The notes beneath the pieces were generated by a model, which was not told where the DNA came from, did not search any database, and saw only the letters and a list, made by a program, of their open reading frames with translations. Positions 27,401-42,400 of a stretch of DNA of 64,000 nucleotides are shown one piece after another (positions within the stretch are counted from its first letter, which is position 1; the number at the start of each line of letters is the position of its first letter). Both the position numbers and the translations under genes were made by a program. This stretch comes from Siphonodentalium dalli (lineage: Eukaryota > Mollusca > Scaphopoda > Gadilida > Siphonodentaliidae), in the NCBI GenBank assembly GCA_032622095.1, contig CP136064.1, forward strand, positions 129,757,605-129,821,604, in the 5' to 3' direction.

Positions 27401-30400
27401 ATTTTCACAATTTTCTCAAGAGCCAGACTCACAAAACAGGACCTGGTTAGTGAAAAACGTGTATTAAAATGAAAAAAATGAAGCAACTAGGACTCCTTTA
27501 AACTTTTCTAATGGTTGTGTAATTTGTGGACTGTAATAGCCGAAAATAAATAGTTATGCTGACTAGACCAATGTCAGTGGGATCACCTCAAGAAGTTTCC
27601 AAGTCTACCCCAACGCATTTTTATGTTTTTATGTGAGTGCACACCCGTTCCTAATAACCACTGTTAATATTAATGTGACAACTGTAACGCCAGCAGATTG
27701 TGCGAAAAAGTCACCTCAGAGGAAGTGTTTACTAGCAAAAACTTGAGATTATTACGGTTAATGTAAAATTGCTAACATGAGAGAAGCATGTCAGAAAATA
27801 AGGTAGAACTTACTTCTTATTGGCATATCTAAGTGATGAGTATAAAGTCTGTCGAGGAATGACTCCTCTGTTGATCCTGGAAATATTGCCTCCTCATCCA
27901 ACAACCACAGTAAGCCACGTTTATCAATGTCCTTTAAATCGGAAGACGATGTCCTCACCTGCAAAAATAAATAGTGAGATTTTCTTTATATAATCTGATG
28001 CCACCTGCTGTTACTAAGGATGCTGTTTTGTTCTAACTGTATAGGCTATATATGTTCTCAAATAATGCCCCTAACTATTCACAATAGCTCGTCAATAAGT
28101 GACTTCCCCTATATCACAATCCACAACCTCACTCAGCACATTCCTACTCGACTTTCAAGGAACATCCCACTGACAAGAAAGAGACAAAACATCGAGTAAC
28201 CAATAAGCGATTTATCTAGACGTATACCCTCCATGCATATAATCCAGTTAAATGCAACCATTGTGAGATACATAATTATTTAGCCGTGCATTGTACAATG
28301 AATCTTGACCGCCTATCGTAACATCTTTAAGGGGGCGGCAGTAAGACAGTCTAGCCTGACTATGCCACCCCCTCGAATATACAATGTAATATTTGTCAAA
28401 TGTATCATGCATTAATATGTGTATATTGAAATAAAATATCCTATCCTATCCTATCCTTATTGTCTATAAATTGACACCTCTCCATTATAACATGTGATCC
28501 TAAATTTCCTCTGAGGACAGTGTCTTTTAATTGGTCTGGAGTTACAATAAGTACACCAGACTATGATGATCAGCTAATAAATTATTTTCAATGAAGCCAT
28601 CTACTTAAATGTTCTATGTCACTATGTGTATACAAAATAGTCAATCTGTCAATCAAGAGATATGTTGAGAGTTCACAAATGTTGCAATTAATGCCCAATA
28701 CATATGGACATGTTGGCAAAAACATACCAAAATAATTTTGAAAAAAAAAATATACCGAAAAACAAACAAGACAGTCAATGACTGTGGGTCGCTCACCAGA
28801 CTTTAAAGACTGGGACTATGAAGACTACAAGAGTCAGTACTTGTCAAATTTACCTCACAGAGTAGAACTATACACTCAGCTTTGAAATTAAAGTGTTCAC
28901 ATTGACATACATACACATTCTTAATTCAACAAGAGGTGTGCAATCGCGTGCTAGCATACCCCCACCGTGGCAAATTCAACCCGCATTATCCGTAAACCCA
29001 ACAAAAACGATTTTTAACTTTAAAGAAAAATTTGGATTAATAATATTGATATGGTGTCGCAAGAAGCTTGCACAGAAAAAAATATTCAAATTGGTTCATA
29101 TTTGTTCGAATGATTGCAGAAACCCAAAAAAGGGTAGAAAATGAAACGCAACCTTAACATCTAAGATGGCTTTTGTCGAGTGTTTCGTCAGTCAAACCAA
29201 ACATCTGCTAAGAAGGCACACAACTCCAGGGAAAAAAAGCATGCACAAAAAAAAATCCCAAAATTTTCTAAGTCAAAATAAGTAGAAAATGAAGCTGCCA
29301 TAATCTGCATTTTGTACTAATGTATTCATATTTACAGTCCTTCGAATTTGGAAAACGTAGGTGCGCGATATATCGCTCGGAGCTTTTGGGATTTGCGCGT
29401 GCCTTTTTTGAGGGAGCACAATTCAAATTAACATCGATGAAATGATTACTGAATAAAGACAAACACAAGTATAATGATACACACGTATAATTCCAAGTGT
29501 GGCAACAGAAACAGAAATAAAAACATGTTTATATTATACAATAGTCCACATGATAATAACATCAACAATCCCGGTGAATCTGATCACGGTAATTAGTCGA
29601 CTTCCGCCTCTAAGAGCGCATGCTCATCAGACTCGATTAAAGCTTCAAACTCGGAAGTGGAATCCGAATCGCTACCGGAATCAGATTGCCAGGGAGCAAA
29701 CTACTTTTAAAATTTTGATTAGTATATAGCTAGCCAATTATTGTAATTGAATAGCATCCATTCCGGATTGAATAGCTATTTTTATGGGCCTAATATCTCG
29801 GTGAATTAAAAGTAATAATGTCACACCTGTGAATTACATCCCAGTGAGCACACGCGACAGCTTGTCGGGGACTAATTTGTCACATATTATCTTTAGAATT
29901 AGCGCTTTTAAGATTGCACACTTTTGCCCTTTTAGGCAGTGTCACCATCACTATCCGACATGGATGATGATACAGTATAAACCCTAATCTAATATTCAAA
30001 TGAATCGGCGAATCCCGCATGCCGAAACATCAAACGAGGCCGCCAATGAATTGACACGGGAACTCGCACGTGCAGCAGTTGTGATGAGGTGTCACCCCAA
30101 TCATTGAGTGCGAAAGACGCCGCTTTGATCTTTGTTACCAGGTTCGCAATCAACGTCATCCCTGCTGAGAAAGATACATGGTGAATAGTGTTGTCGGGGT
30201 TTAACCATTGGTGTGTTGTTTCTTAAAATCTCGTTCACTGGTTGCAATTTCCGAGGCGCGCATTTGAAATTTTCGGCGTACGCATTTAATAACTCGCTGG
30301 TTTTTGGATCCGCGCGCGCCAAGGCGCGCAAGCGCAATTGCGCGCCTCAAAATCGAAGGACTGTATTTAAATGACAATGTTTTCTGCAGGCCCTTATATC

Positions 30401-33400
30401 ACTACAAGCAGTTAAACTAGTAATATATTTATGTATTTGAGTTGTAAGAGACTACATGATCGTGTGATCAAGATACTCTTACATGATAGATGACATGACT
30501 ATGTATCTCTCAGAGTGTCACAGACCTGTGCAAGATCGATGACAGTAATGGATTGGAAATCTAAACCGGGATGTTTGATCTCACTTCCACTTGTGTTTAT
30601 ATAAAACAAATGTACCGCAATATATTTCATACTAATTCAGATTTTTGACATATCAAAACATGAATAACAATAGCATTTGAATTGCACTACCACAAAATAA
30701 ATAATAATTTGAGCTTACAAAGAATATCTGATATACCCCTAATTTTAATGCCAATATGCGGTCAAATTCTAAGTCGAAAATGTCCGTAACTCATGTGAAA
30801 ATAATTGGACAGAACCTATATTCGAACTTGGCGTGTAGTTTTAGCTGGGAAATACATATACAAATTTTGGTTCAGATAAAATAATCCAATCTGGAGTTAT
30901 CGGTCAGAAACAAATTTTTTATGAATTTGGTCAAATTCTAAGTCGAAAAGGGCAGTAACTCATGTAAAATAACTGGACAGAACCCATATTTGAACTTAGC
31001 CTGTATCTTTATCTGGGAAATACACATACCAACTTTGGTTCAGATAAAACAAGAGGTGGGCACTCGCGTGCTAGCATACCGCCACCGTGGCAAATTCAAC
31101 CCGCATTATCCGTAAACCCAACAAAAAAGATTTTTAACTTTAAAGAAAAATTTGGATTAATAATATCGATATCGTGTCGCAAGAAGCTTGCACAGAAAAA
31201 AATATTCATATTGGTTCATATGATTGCAGAAACCCAAAAAAGGGTAGAAAATGAAACGCAACTTAACTGTGGTAAAAATCATTGTTCCGAATCCATATTT
31301 GAAGAAACTTCCGGAAAATATCCTAACTTGATAGCATCCACACATAAAAAATCCCAAAATTTTCTAAGTCAAAATAAGTCGAAAATGAAGTGTAATGTTA
31401 GGAAAAACAGTCCGAGCCAACCCTGAGCCGCATCATGTAGAGAGGATGTTGTGAGAAGCATGTATAGCAAAAATTATTGAAATCTGTTCATATTTGTTAA
31501 AGTTATTAAGTCGGACAGAATTTTCCAAGTCAAAATAAGTCGAAAAGTAAGGCGTAACTTAAAAAAAGAAAGTCGGACCGCACCGCAATTAGCATAATGC
31601 GGAGAGGCGGTCGTAAGGAGATTGCATACAAAAAATTATTGAAATCGGTTCATAGTTGTTCGAGTTATGAGGTCGGACGGACGGACGGACACACGGACGG
31701 AGAAAGTGAGACGGACGGACAGACGCAGTCAATCCAGTATACCCCCCATTATCTTCGAAAGTGGGGGTATAATTAGTTCATATGCTGACATTATGTGCAC
31801 CATATGTGTATGTGTGTTGGAAGACACAATTGTGTTGCAATAATATACATCAGAAGATTTTTTTAAATATGAAAAGTGTATGTTATCAGGAACTCATTCT
31901 ACAGGTAGTTCATACTCAAATTTAAAAGTTAGGATAAAACAGTAGGATAAAACAGACAAAAGGTATGAAAGGTTTTAAATAACAATACCAATCATGTCAG
32001 TTTAAAGAAAATTATCAAACAAGTTTTTTTTTTCAGTGGAATTTTTTCCTCATTAGAAGCTGGACCCAACCCATATCTTGTTATGAAATAATAAGTATTA
32101 GGTAAATTTTAAAACTAGAAGCCCCCTTCTCTTAATCAATGGTCTATTATTTTAAATTCAATTTTGTTTGTGTAATTAGTTTTGGGGAAAAAATTACATC
32201 TCATTGAACAATTCTGCAAAACCATGTGCCAATGCATTCTCTTATTTATACATTGAGCTTCACATATATAAGAGAATAAATTGTCCTAACATTATTTCCT
32301 TGACCTTGAAAGCCAGTGCATTCTCATATGTATGTGAAGCTCCCAATGGGTGACTCACATATATAAGAGAATGCACTGATACAGGCTATTTAATGCTGCA
32401 CCAGCACAGCTCCCATCACGAAAGGGTTAATACCAATAGTAATATTAAACTGTCAAACTGTTAAAAACAGCAGCCAAAACATTGGATTAAACTGCATTCA
32501 TCTAATGGTTCCAACCAGTCTGCTGGGAATTGAGATAACTATAATTAGTTTATAATATCTCAGCTGTACAAGGTAAAGTGATATCTATACATTGAATGTC
32601 AAATAGCCCGTACAACTACAGCTGTAGTCAAAAGAGGATATTTAATGTGCAGGGAAGGGATCTGGCTATAGTGTGGGTGGGAGGGACAGATATTGGGGTG
32701 GGGGAGGATGTGATGTGGTATGTCTTAACAAGAGCTACGCTGGGCGTGCAAAATACGCCCTCTCTGGTAAAAATAGGCGGACGGAACTCAAATTTGAACT
32801 TGACCTGTGTTTTGGTGGGAGAAAGTAATATACCAAATTATCATTGAATCCGATAAGCTCTAGTAAAGTTATCATCCGGACAACAAATTTCAGGGATTTT
32901 CTAAGTCAAATTACGTCAAATAAGGGGCATAACTCCGGTGAAAATTGGCGGATGGAACCCAAATTCGAACTTGAGCTGTCTTTTCTCCTAATAAACCCAC
33001 ATACCAAATTTGATTGAAATCGGTTCACTCTAACTAAAGTTATCATCCGGACAACAAATTTCAGGGATTTTCTAAGTCAAATTAAGTAAAAAAAAGTGGC
33101 CATAATTCTCGCAAAAATTATCGGATTAAAACGAAATTCGGACTTGAGCTGTATTTTGATATATGTAATCCACAAAAAACGGGTTTTGCGTATAAACATT
33201 CCAAAATCGAGTTATCATCCGGAAACCAAAAAACATAAGAAAAACTGAATTTTCTGAGTCGAAAAAGGGGCATAATCTGCCAAAAATGGTCGGACAGAAC
33301 CCAAGTTCGAACTTGACCTGTGTTTTGGTGGAAGAAAGTAATGTACCAAATTTGGATTCATTCCGATAAACTATACTAAAGTTATCATCCGGACAACAAA

Positions 33401-36400
33401 TTTCAAGGATTTTCTAAGTCAAAAAACATTAAATAAGGGGCATAACTCCGGTGAAAATTGGCGGGCGGAACCCAAATTCGAACTTGAACTTACTTTTCGG
33501 CTAATAAACCCACATACCAAATTTTACTAATTTTGGTTCACTCTAACTAAAGTTATCATCCGGACAACAGGTTAACGGACGGACGAACGCCCGCCCGGAC
33601 GGACAGACCAATACTATAATACGGCCTTTTTTTCAAAAGGGCGTATAAAAACGTTAAATAAGGGGCATAACTCTGGTGAAAATTGGCGGGCGGAACCCAA
33701 ATTCGAACTTGAACTTACTTTTCGGCTAATAAACCCACATACCAAATTTGACTAATTTTGGTTCACTCTAACTAAAGTTATCATCCGGACAACAGGTTAA
33801 CGGACGGACGAACGCACGCCCGGACGGACAAACCAATACTATAATACGGCCTTTTTTTCAAAAGGGCGTATAAAAATGACTACAATAGTCAGTACTTGTC
33901 AAATCACTTTAAAACAAGTAGTTATAAGCAGGGACATAGCTGGAGGGTCTTCTTTGACTGGCAGGGGGGCAGAGGGTGTTCAACTTGAAATTTCCAACAG
34001 CAAACCCCTGACTTATAGCCAGTGGACTCCCAAATGGACAAAACTATACATTTTACAACTGGTACTTTCAAGATCTCAAACTGTTGGAAATTTCCAATAT
34101 GACATCCCTCATAAAGTTGGCAATTGGCAATTTGTTGGTCTAATTACAACATATTTTCCAGTGAAGTTGGTAGTCAAAACCAGAACTCCCCCCCCCCCCC
34201 CCCATTTGCCACCCACCCAAATTAAGTGGTTAGCTTATAAATAAAGCTAATAATCCATATATATGGGGTAAATCCATTGATCTTGTAATTTCAATATATC
34301 ATATCATTAGCATAGGTGAAAATGAGTTAATGGTCTATAAAAATAATATTGTAACATCTGTTCAGTATACAACTGCAAAGAACAAAGACATGGCTCATTT
34401 AAATTGAAACGAATGACAAAGATAACCATTCTCCCCATAAATCTCTTATTTGTTTATCAAACCCAATCAAGATAACACCATCTGTAATTACCATCACATA
34501 GCACATGCCAGAGAGTGTGGCATGTGTTGACTTATTAAGCATATTGTTGATATTAAGCTTATTGTTGATAGTGATTCATGAATGGTCAAACAAATTTAGT
34601 TTCATTGGAAATGAGAAATTACAAGGTAATATGGTTGTTTGACCCTTCAAATGGCAAGGGTAATCTGTCTGTTCCTGATTTTTCTACCAGAACCTGGACT
34701 TATTTCAACCAAATATGGTGTGGTATTCAGGGTGCCCCAGTGGATGTTATAATCATGATAGTTTTTTTTTAATTTAAGTTTTTTTTAAAAGAATTATTTC
34801 ACATTTTTTTTTTAAGTTGAATTTTTTTACTATTTAAAAAAAGAAAAGAAGAATTTTCATTGTTTTCTTTTTCGGTTAAATTGAGCAAGTAGTTCAATCT
34901 AAAAAAAAAATTCATTTTTTAGTTATGTCCCTGGCCCCGCCCTCATTTGACCCAGTGACCTCATTTGAACAAATCTGAACCCAAGTCACCCATGGACTCT
35001 TCATATCAAATATGAACCCATTGGGCCTGATGGTATTTGAGAAGAAGCTGTTTTATGAATTACTATGGAGGGAAAGAGTTATGGCCCTGGCTTCGCAACT
35101 ATTTGACTTGGTGATCTCATTTTACCTAATCTGAATGTGAGTCACCTAGGGAACATCCACACCAAATATGAACCCAATCGGCCTTATAGTTCTGGAAAAG
35201 AAGTTGTTCTAAGAATTACTATGGAGGAATAGAGTTATGGCCCTGATTTGGCAACTAATCGACCTGGTGACCTCATTTGAACAAATCTGAATGTGAGTCA
35301 CCTAGGGATCAACCACACCAAATATGAACCCATTCAGTTCTATAGTTCTGGAGAAGAAGACAATTCTTGATGGACTGACGGATGGACGGACGAGGAGTGA
35401 TGACTATAGCTCCACCGGAGACTTCGGTGAGCTAAAAACCAAAAAAATTTAATAAAATGTCCAATGCGGGCCATTTATTTTAATGTGGCAGTGTCGGAGA
35501 CTCAAAACATATCTTTTATTTGGCCTAAGCCTGTAAATTTTAATTCACAGTTCGACTTGATGATGTATTTTATGTATCATTTCACCGCATAGCCATTGCT
35601 TAACCTCTTGGCTGCTATATGTCAGTACTGTGTATGGACATAAAATGTCATGCTGTGTGTTATACATCTGTACTGAGTACAAACCTACTTCAGCACACTA
35701 GCTGTAGGCCATTATTCAAAACTAGAACTCAGGAGTATCGGAACAACTGTATCTCATGTGTTTCAAACAGTGTATGATGTTCCACCATTGTGAATGGTAC
35801 TAGCCTTTCAATTGAGTCAGTTTTATGGTTTTCATGATATTCCCGTTGTATGTTTCCACTGGAAAAATGCCCATCATGTTAAAGGCCCAGCACACAACGT
35901 CATTAGCAGAGACGAGGTTAAAATATTGATTGATTTTCATTATGTTTTTCGCTAACAGAGATATTAATATTGAGAAAAAAAACTTATCGTTTGTTTTTTA
36001 AATTAATTATTATAAAATATCAATAAAAAAACCATATAAATATTCACCATAAAATACTATGGGGGGGGGGGATTCACAACTCTGGAAAAAAAAATTCTAC
36101 CTGATAAAAATTAATTTAGATCAAGAAAAACCACAATTTTGTAAATATAAATACTGATTTCTTTTCAATAATTTGACGTTGGCAAAGAGTTGCATTGGCT
36201 GGGATGGTGATGTTATCACTTTTCATTGTTGGCTGTGGTAATATCCGTATTGGGTAAAGGGATAAAACATCCCCATCCTAAAATTATTGAGAAAACCACA
36301 CCACAAAAATCATGATCAATTATAATGAGAGACAAAATTGGTCAAATGTAATGAAGGTGATGGCAATATGACAATTGATTGATTAATTGGTTAATGGTTA

Positions 36401-39400
36401 ATGTCGCTTTTAGCAACTAAGGCCATACCATGACATTGCCAGCTTTAGTGATGGAGGAAATCTGCACACTTGCTGCTAATCTAACAGTGATTTCAATGGC
36501 TGGTAAACTCATCGACCATGTGCGGCAAACCACCAGCCATCGGCGAGTAACTAACAACTCCACCAGATAATGATTTCGAGTTACAAAGTCTACGATGGAA
36601 ACATGTGGATTTGAACCCTCATCATCAGCGCTGGAGGGCGAGACGGGTTTGAGTTGTACCCATCACAGACTGAGCCAACAAGGCCCCCAGGCAATATGAT
36701 GAAAATATATATATATTCAATATATTAAAACTTATAACCGTCGTTTGAGGAGGCTTGTCAATGAATACTTACGACCGTCGTTTGAGGAGGCTTGTCAGTC
36801 AATGAATACTTACGACAGTCGTTTGAGGAGGCTTGTCAATCAATGCAACCATGGCAACTGGGCTCGTATTCACAAACTCAAAATCACATTCTATGTTTTC
36901 CTAGGGAAAAAAAAGTAAAATACAATAAATTGATTAGGCCCTGGAAAACTCATAGCTGAGTATAACCATTTTGTTTAACTTTTTTATCTTTCAGTGAGTC
37001 TGCTACATGAATGTAATAATAAATGTCCAGGTAAAACTAAAGTGCTTGTTTCATTTCTGTGCATCATCAGATACAATCGCAGAAAGAGTAGATAGATACT
37101 GGTTATATTTATATTTCCGAACAAAGGGAGACAACTGATAATTTTGAATGAAATTGTCGTACCACTAACGTGACTATGTGGATCTTTAAGTAAGAAATAT
37201 CCATACTTGTGCATATCTGTCCTGTTGTTGGGTGACTGTCTTTTCATGATAAAGCAGCTGTAAACGCTCCTGGACATAGTTATAACAGAGGTCATCAAAG
37301 GTTGCGCCTGACTGCCGACCACAAGATGCTGGATTCTGGAAACCTGGGATATCCACAACTGATATGGATGCCAGATGCCGGTAATTGGAAGACAATGCCC
37401 TAAAATAATGTTAGAAACTAATTATCAATTATTTCAAAATGGGTTGATTCTCAGCCTAAAATAAATTCAAAGATATCCCAATTGTTAAAATCATGAACAA
37501 ACAAGGCTATCGTGAGGCATGACATAATATACTTGTTGCTTTTGTTTTTTAACTGCACCAAAAGGACCCATACTATGGTTAAAATGGGCAAACGAACATG
37601 AATCCTGCTAGTTTTGGTCAAAGAAGATCATGTTGCTTGAAAATAAGTCACAAAACAAATTTTATTAACTATAAACGCTGGATAATATTATTTTGTTGGA
37701 GTTATTGCACATATGGCATGAAATGGACACCATGAGAACAATCTAAAAAGCATAGCTCATGAAATAAATTTGAGCAGGACAGGTTTTCCGACTTGTCAAA
37801 GATATTCATAAGTAGAAGCCGTAAACCAAACCCAGCCCCAGCATTGGATAACATTTATTGGAGCTAACACACTTATATCATGAAATGGACATCAGGAAAA
37901 CAAAGTGACATGACTGCTAAAATAAATTTCAGCCAGGACTGGAATTCAAACTAATTCAATATATTAATGAACTAAAACGGGTATAAATTAGATAACGTTA
38001 GAGTTCTTGCACTTACAATGTGAGTGCACCTACAATATGACAAAGACAGACAGATGCCCACCCTGACTTATCAAACCATAGATCAACTTTATGTTACACA
38101 ATTTGACCGAAATGTCAAGTATTACTCACCTATTTATTAGTGAAACTATTGCACTGAAGATATCGGAGTAAAGTCCTATAACGAAGCCTTCTAAGGAATC
38201 CATGGCAGCTGCTGTATGCGAATCAGACATGCCCATTCTGTCTGACGACCCAGAAGGAATCCTGTAGAACAATACAAGTAGCTTGTTAATAGAAAAATAT
38301 CTGATTTGCTGGCTCCTTGTGTCGCCAATATAACTGCATTATCCATCGTAAAACCCACCGATAAATTTCCCAAAATTACACCAGATAACATGTTTATCAC
38401 ATAAATATAAAGGTCTGTTAATTTGGTTATTATTACTGCAATTTGTTACATAAAATATATGTACAAAATTATGATCCAAATATATAATTTGAACCATATA
38501 AAAATCAAAATGAAATTTCATGTTAGAGCACATATGGAAATTGTTATTGAATTTTTAAGGTTTGTTAAGGAAAGTTCTATCATGTGGAATATAAATAAAA
38601 TATGATACCCATAAATCCAGTTCAATAACTAATTGTTTGGTTATAAACAACTACTAGTAATTATTTTCCATAGGAGAGTCAGACAGTGTTAACTATAAGT
38701 CCCGTAGGCATTAGGTTAAGCCTAATTTGAAATTTATCCTCAGAATGTCATCCAATGCACCATCTGGTGACAACAAACATGCCTTTTTCAGTATTTTGTC
38801 TAAATTAAAATCTTGCATTTCCACTGCCAATCAGCAGCATAAAAATACCCAGACCAGTTCCACAACATTGGGACCCCGACTGACCATCTAAACAAAAATA
38901 ATCGCCATATATAGATAGGCTATGATTTCTGTTAATGCAGAGAATTTTCCCTGAGATAATCAACCAATCAGCAGCCAGTATATTTTTAAATGCGGCATGT
39001 AGTTTCCCTACTCAAATTCAAGATGTGTAACTCCAGATAATTAGTTGCTTGTAACCATTTTACTTTACCTCAGTGAGGTACTGCGGGATAGAGTTGTGGA
39101 CCCTGGATTGGTGAATATCATTCTGGACAGCTCGTCCAGGCTGATACCGAGTAAGTTTGCAGCCTTCTGAGCTGCTGCTGGTTTGGAAAATTGACCTTTG
39201 TTGTTTGTACCTGGAATGTAGAGAAAGGCGATAGCTCTCATTTTATGGTTGTTATAAAATCATCTAATTTGAAAATATGTTCTCACTTCACTGCACTCAA
39301 TGTAGACCAAGGAGTATAAACAATAAAAGGTCAGCAGACCACAGTGTGTCCCTAAAACGTGGCAAGTCGATGCCGCTTTGTTGAAGAAATTAAAAAAAAT

Positions 39401-42400
39401 GTTGAAATTTTCTAAGTTGAAAAGTGTTAATAACTCCGTAAAAAAAAAAATTCCATCATCTATATACATGTTGCACATCTCCAATATGTGGGTAACAATA
39501 CTCTGAAGTTTCAAATATCTACGATCAAAACTGTAGGAGGAGTTGATTACACCACGAAGGTACCCTCATACAGAAAATTATAAAAAATGTTGAAATTTTC
39601 TAAGTTGAAAAGGGTTAATAACTCCGTCAAAAAATAATTTTCCCGTCATCTATATACATGTTGCACATCTTCAATATATGGGCAACAATATTCTGAAGTT
39701 TCAAATCTCTGGGATGAAATATGTAGGAGGAGATGATTACACCATGAAGGTACTCAAAAGTGTGACGGACGAAGTTTCTATAGTCCCCCAAAAATAAATT
39801 TTTCGGGGGACAATAATTTTGACTCATATATGCCAGTCAACAACAACTCAAGCATCATACCCAATTGTAAATTCTGCATACAGGTTTGGCAAGAGAATCG
39901 GTTTACAAGCATTTTTTTTTAGTTATTTTTTTTTTGAAGATTAACAAAGGAATACATACCCTTGCTGGCCCCTGCCACACCTAGATGATATATTGCAGCC
40001 AGAACAGAGAATATGGCTTTCATTTCAGCTTCAGAAACACCTAACACTTCCATGGAATTCTGGATTTTAGCCCACATTTGTGTGGCCTTTTGTCTATCTT
40101 CAGGCTGCAAGGTAATAACTTACTCTTCAGGAAAACAAAACATGCATCATGGTAAAATAATTAATACTAGATGTATATTATATAGAGCCATGTTAGTTTG
40201 AGTTAGTGATTATCACATGAGATTGATGACAGCATATGGCAAAAGGATACCATGTCAGCCAAAGTGTAGTTATCATCCAAAACTAATTTGAATGTGACTG
40301 TATATTTATAATGTACCTCAAACATATGCAAAAGTTATATTATTCAGGTCTGGACATAGATTATTTTTCAATAATTTTGACAGAACAAACTTAGAATTCA
40401 TTGTTACATAGTCTATAGCAACATGAGTCATCCATATAGCAAATTTGAAAACAATTGTATAATATAACTTACAGAATTCCGATTATAGAATTTGAATTTG
40501 GTTCCGGTTCCGAGACCAAAAGAGTAATTTTCGGTTCCGGCTTTCTTGTTAGTAAGTGGTAATGCCCATTGATAGTTACCCATCAGTAGAAAGCAAGAAA
40601 CAAGCCTAATTATTTCAGCACTAGCACTTATGTCAGGGTAAATGGGCGAGAGACTGGACATTCAGAAAATGGCGAGATCTTCTAGATTACGAATGTCCAG
40701 TCGCAAGTCCATTAACCGACTTAAAACAGTTTTGAAATATACAAAGATGAACTACTTTCATACAGATGAACAATTCTGATAAATGAGACATATAAGAACA
40801 TTTTTCTGTCTAAAAAATAGTCCTCGACCACATGTTAGTGGAGGTTGCATGTGCACTTTGCCGCGAACAAAATTGTAGGAATACATTTTGGTAAATCTCT
40901 GCCTGAAACTGAATGTCGATATAAGCAAACATGTAATACAATATTTATTGTGGGCTGTACATAGTCAAAGTGTAATATAGATACATATATACTGTTGACA
41001 CAATTATCTATATTTTGGACACGTATGCAGTTTAGGATATATTTGACACAAACAATTAATTCATATCGTTGTGTCCAGAACAAGAACAGTAACTCTATTA
41101 CTGGAGTCATTGTGCTGACTTGGCATGTTTCAATGTGACAGATACCCCCCCTTATGAGCAGTACACCTCTACTGACAAAAAAATTAAAAACGTGGGTTTT
41201 TTGTTTTTATGGGTGGGTTCAGAAGTTAACTATTTCTCTGTTGGAGGTCTCCGTGGGAGCCCATTGTGCATAAATTGGGAGACATGAACATTCAATATTA
41301 CGAATGTCGACTTGTGGTATAAAGCATGGTGTAAAGTAGAGGTAGAACAAAGGAGCTGGGTTTTAAATTGAAAGAATTATATCCCCAGATATACATATGA
41401 GATAAAATTTCTTTATTTGTGACCACATGGTTCATAAACAGATGTCAGCTTATAAATATGAAGAAGCCCTTTTAGTTATAGGAATACCAAATATATTGTT
41501 TAATAACAATAGCCCCTATTAACATTCAATTGGATAATTTAGTCGACCCCCCCCCCCCCCCCCCCCCCCCCTGGAAACTGTAGTGAAAACTTGTTTTCAT
41601 TTATTGTGTAACACAAGGTGTGCGAAGAGATATAGTGTCACAGATCATTCCTGTGCTCTGCGCCTATCATAATCAATAATTGATACCTGTTTTTCAAATC
41701 ATTTGAAGCCAAGTAAATCAAGAACTGACTTGGTTATTGGTCAAGCTAAATTGGCAGTTGAGGTGTACTGTCACCGTTCTATTAATTTGTGAAAACTTTT
41801 TTATACATATGATCAGTGTCCGTGGCGACTGCCAGGTGGTCGATATACTTTGTTAAAACTTTTATAAATATGACCATGCGGTCACTGGTCAGGATCATCA
41901 GGTGATCTAGATAAAAATAAATTATCTATGATTTAACTGTGGGACAGAATACTTCATAGGTTTTTTTAAATCGTCAGGCAAAATAAAACGTGTGCGTCAA
42001 CAGACAAAATAAAACATACATGTGAACTGAATTGATGACTGGTCAGTTGCATGACTATACACCATGCCCGTGAGCAGTCCTCGAAATTGACTAAATCAAT
42101 CATCAGAAAGATGGATAGGTATGTGAATTTTGTCAAGCTACTTACCCTTTGTAGAGGTGTCATGAACAGGTTTTGTTCACTCAGTACATTCAGCTGTAGT
42201 TCATTCCTTTAAAAAGAAAACATTGGTAGTGTTAGTCATTGTTAAATACTTATTTCAGAGATTGATAAGAAACAGATTAAAAAAACAGCGTAAGACATAG
42301 TGCAGCTGGTTATGAGATGACTGACTTTATGAACATAGTCTGTTGAGGATTACGAGCAGTTTTTCCACAGAAGTGACTTGGGTGTGTTGATTAGAGCATT

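Noticed and set aside
30101-30337. 78-codon minus-strand frame
   Set aside because: It lies inside the GC-rich TA-flanked element; no transposase motif is present.
33876-34244. 122-codon plus-strand frame ending in a proline run
   Set aside because: The proline run is a poly-C tract, the start is at a repeat end, and there is no family match or splice context.
36600-36695. Possible tRNA gene (A-box and B-box like words)
   Set aside because: The cloverleaf does not close and a SINE body and tail follow; it is the head of a tRNA-derived SINE.
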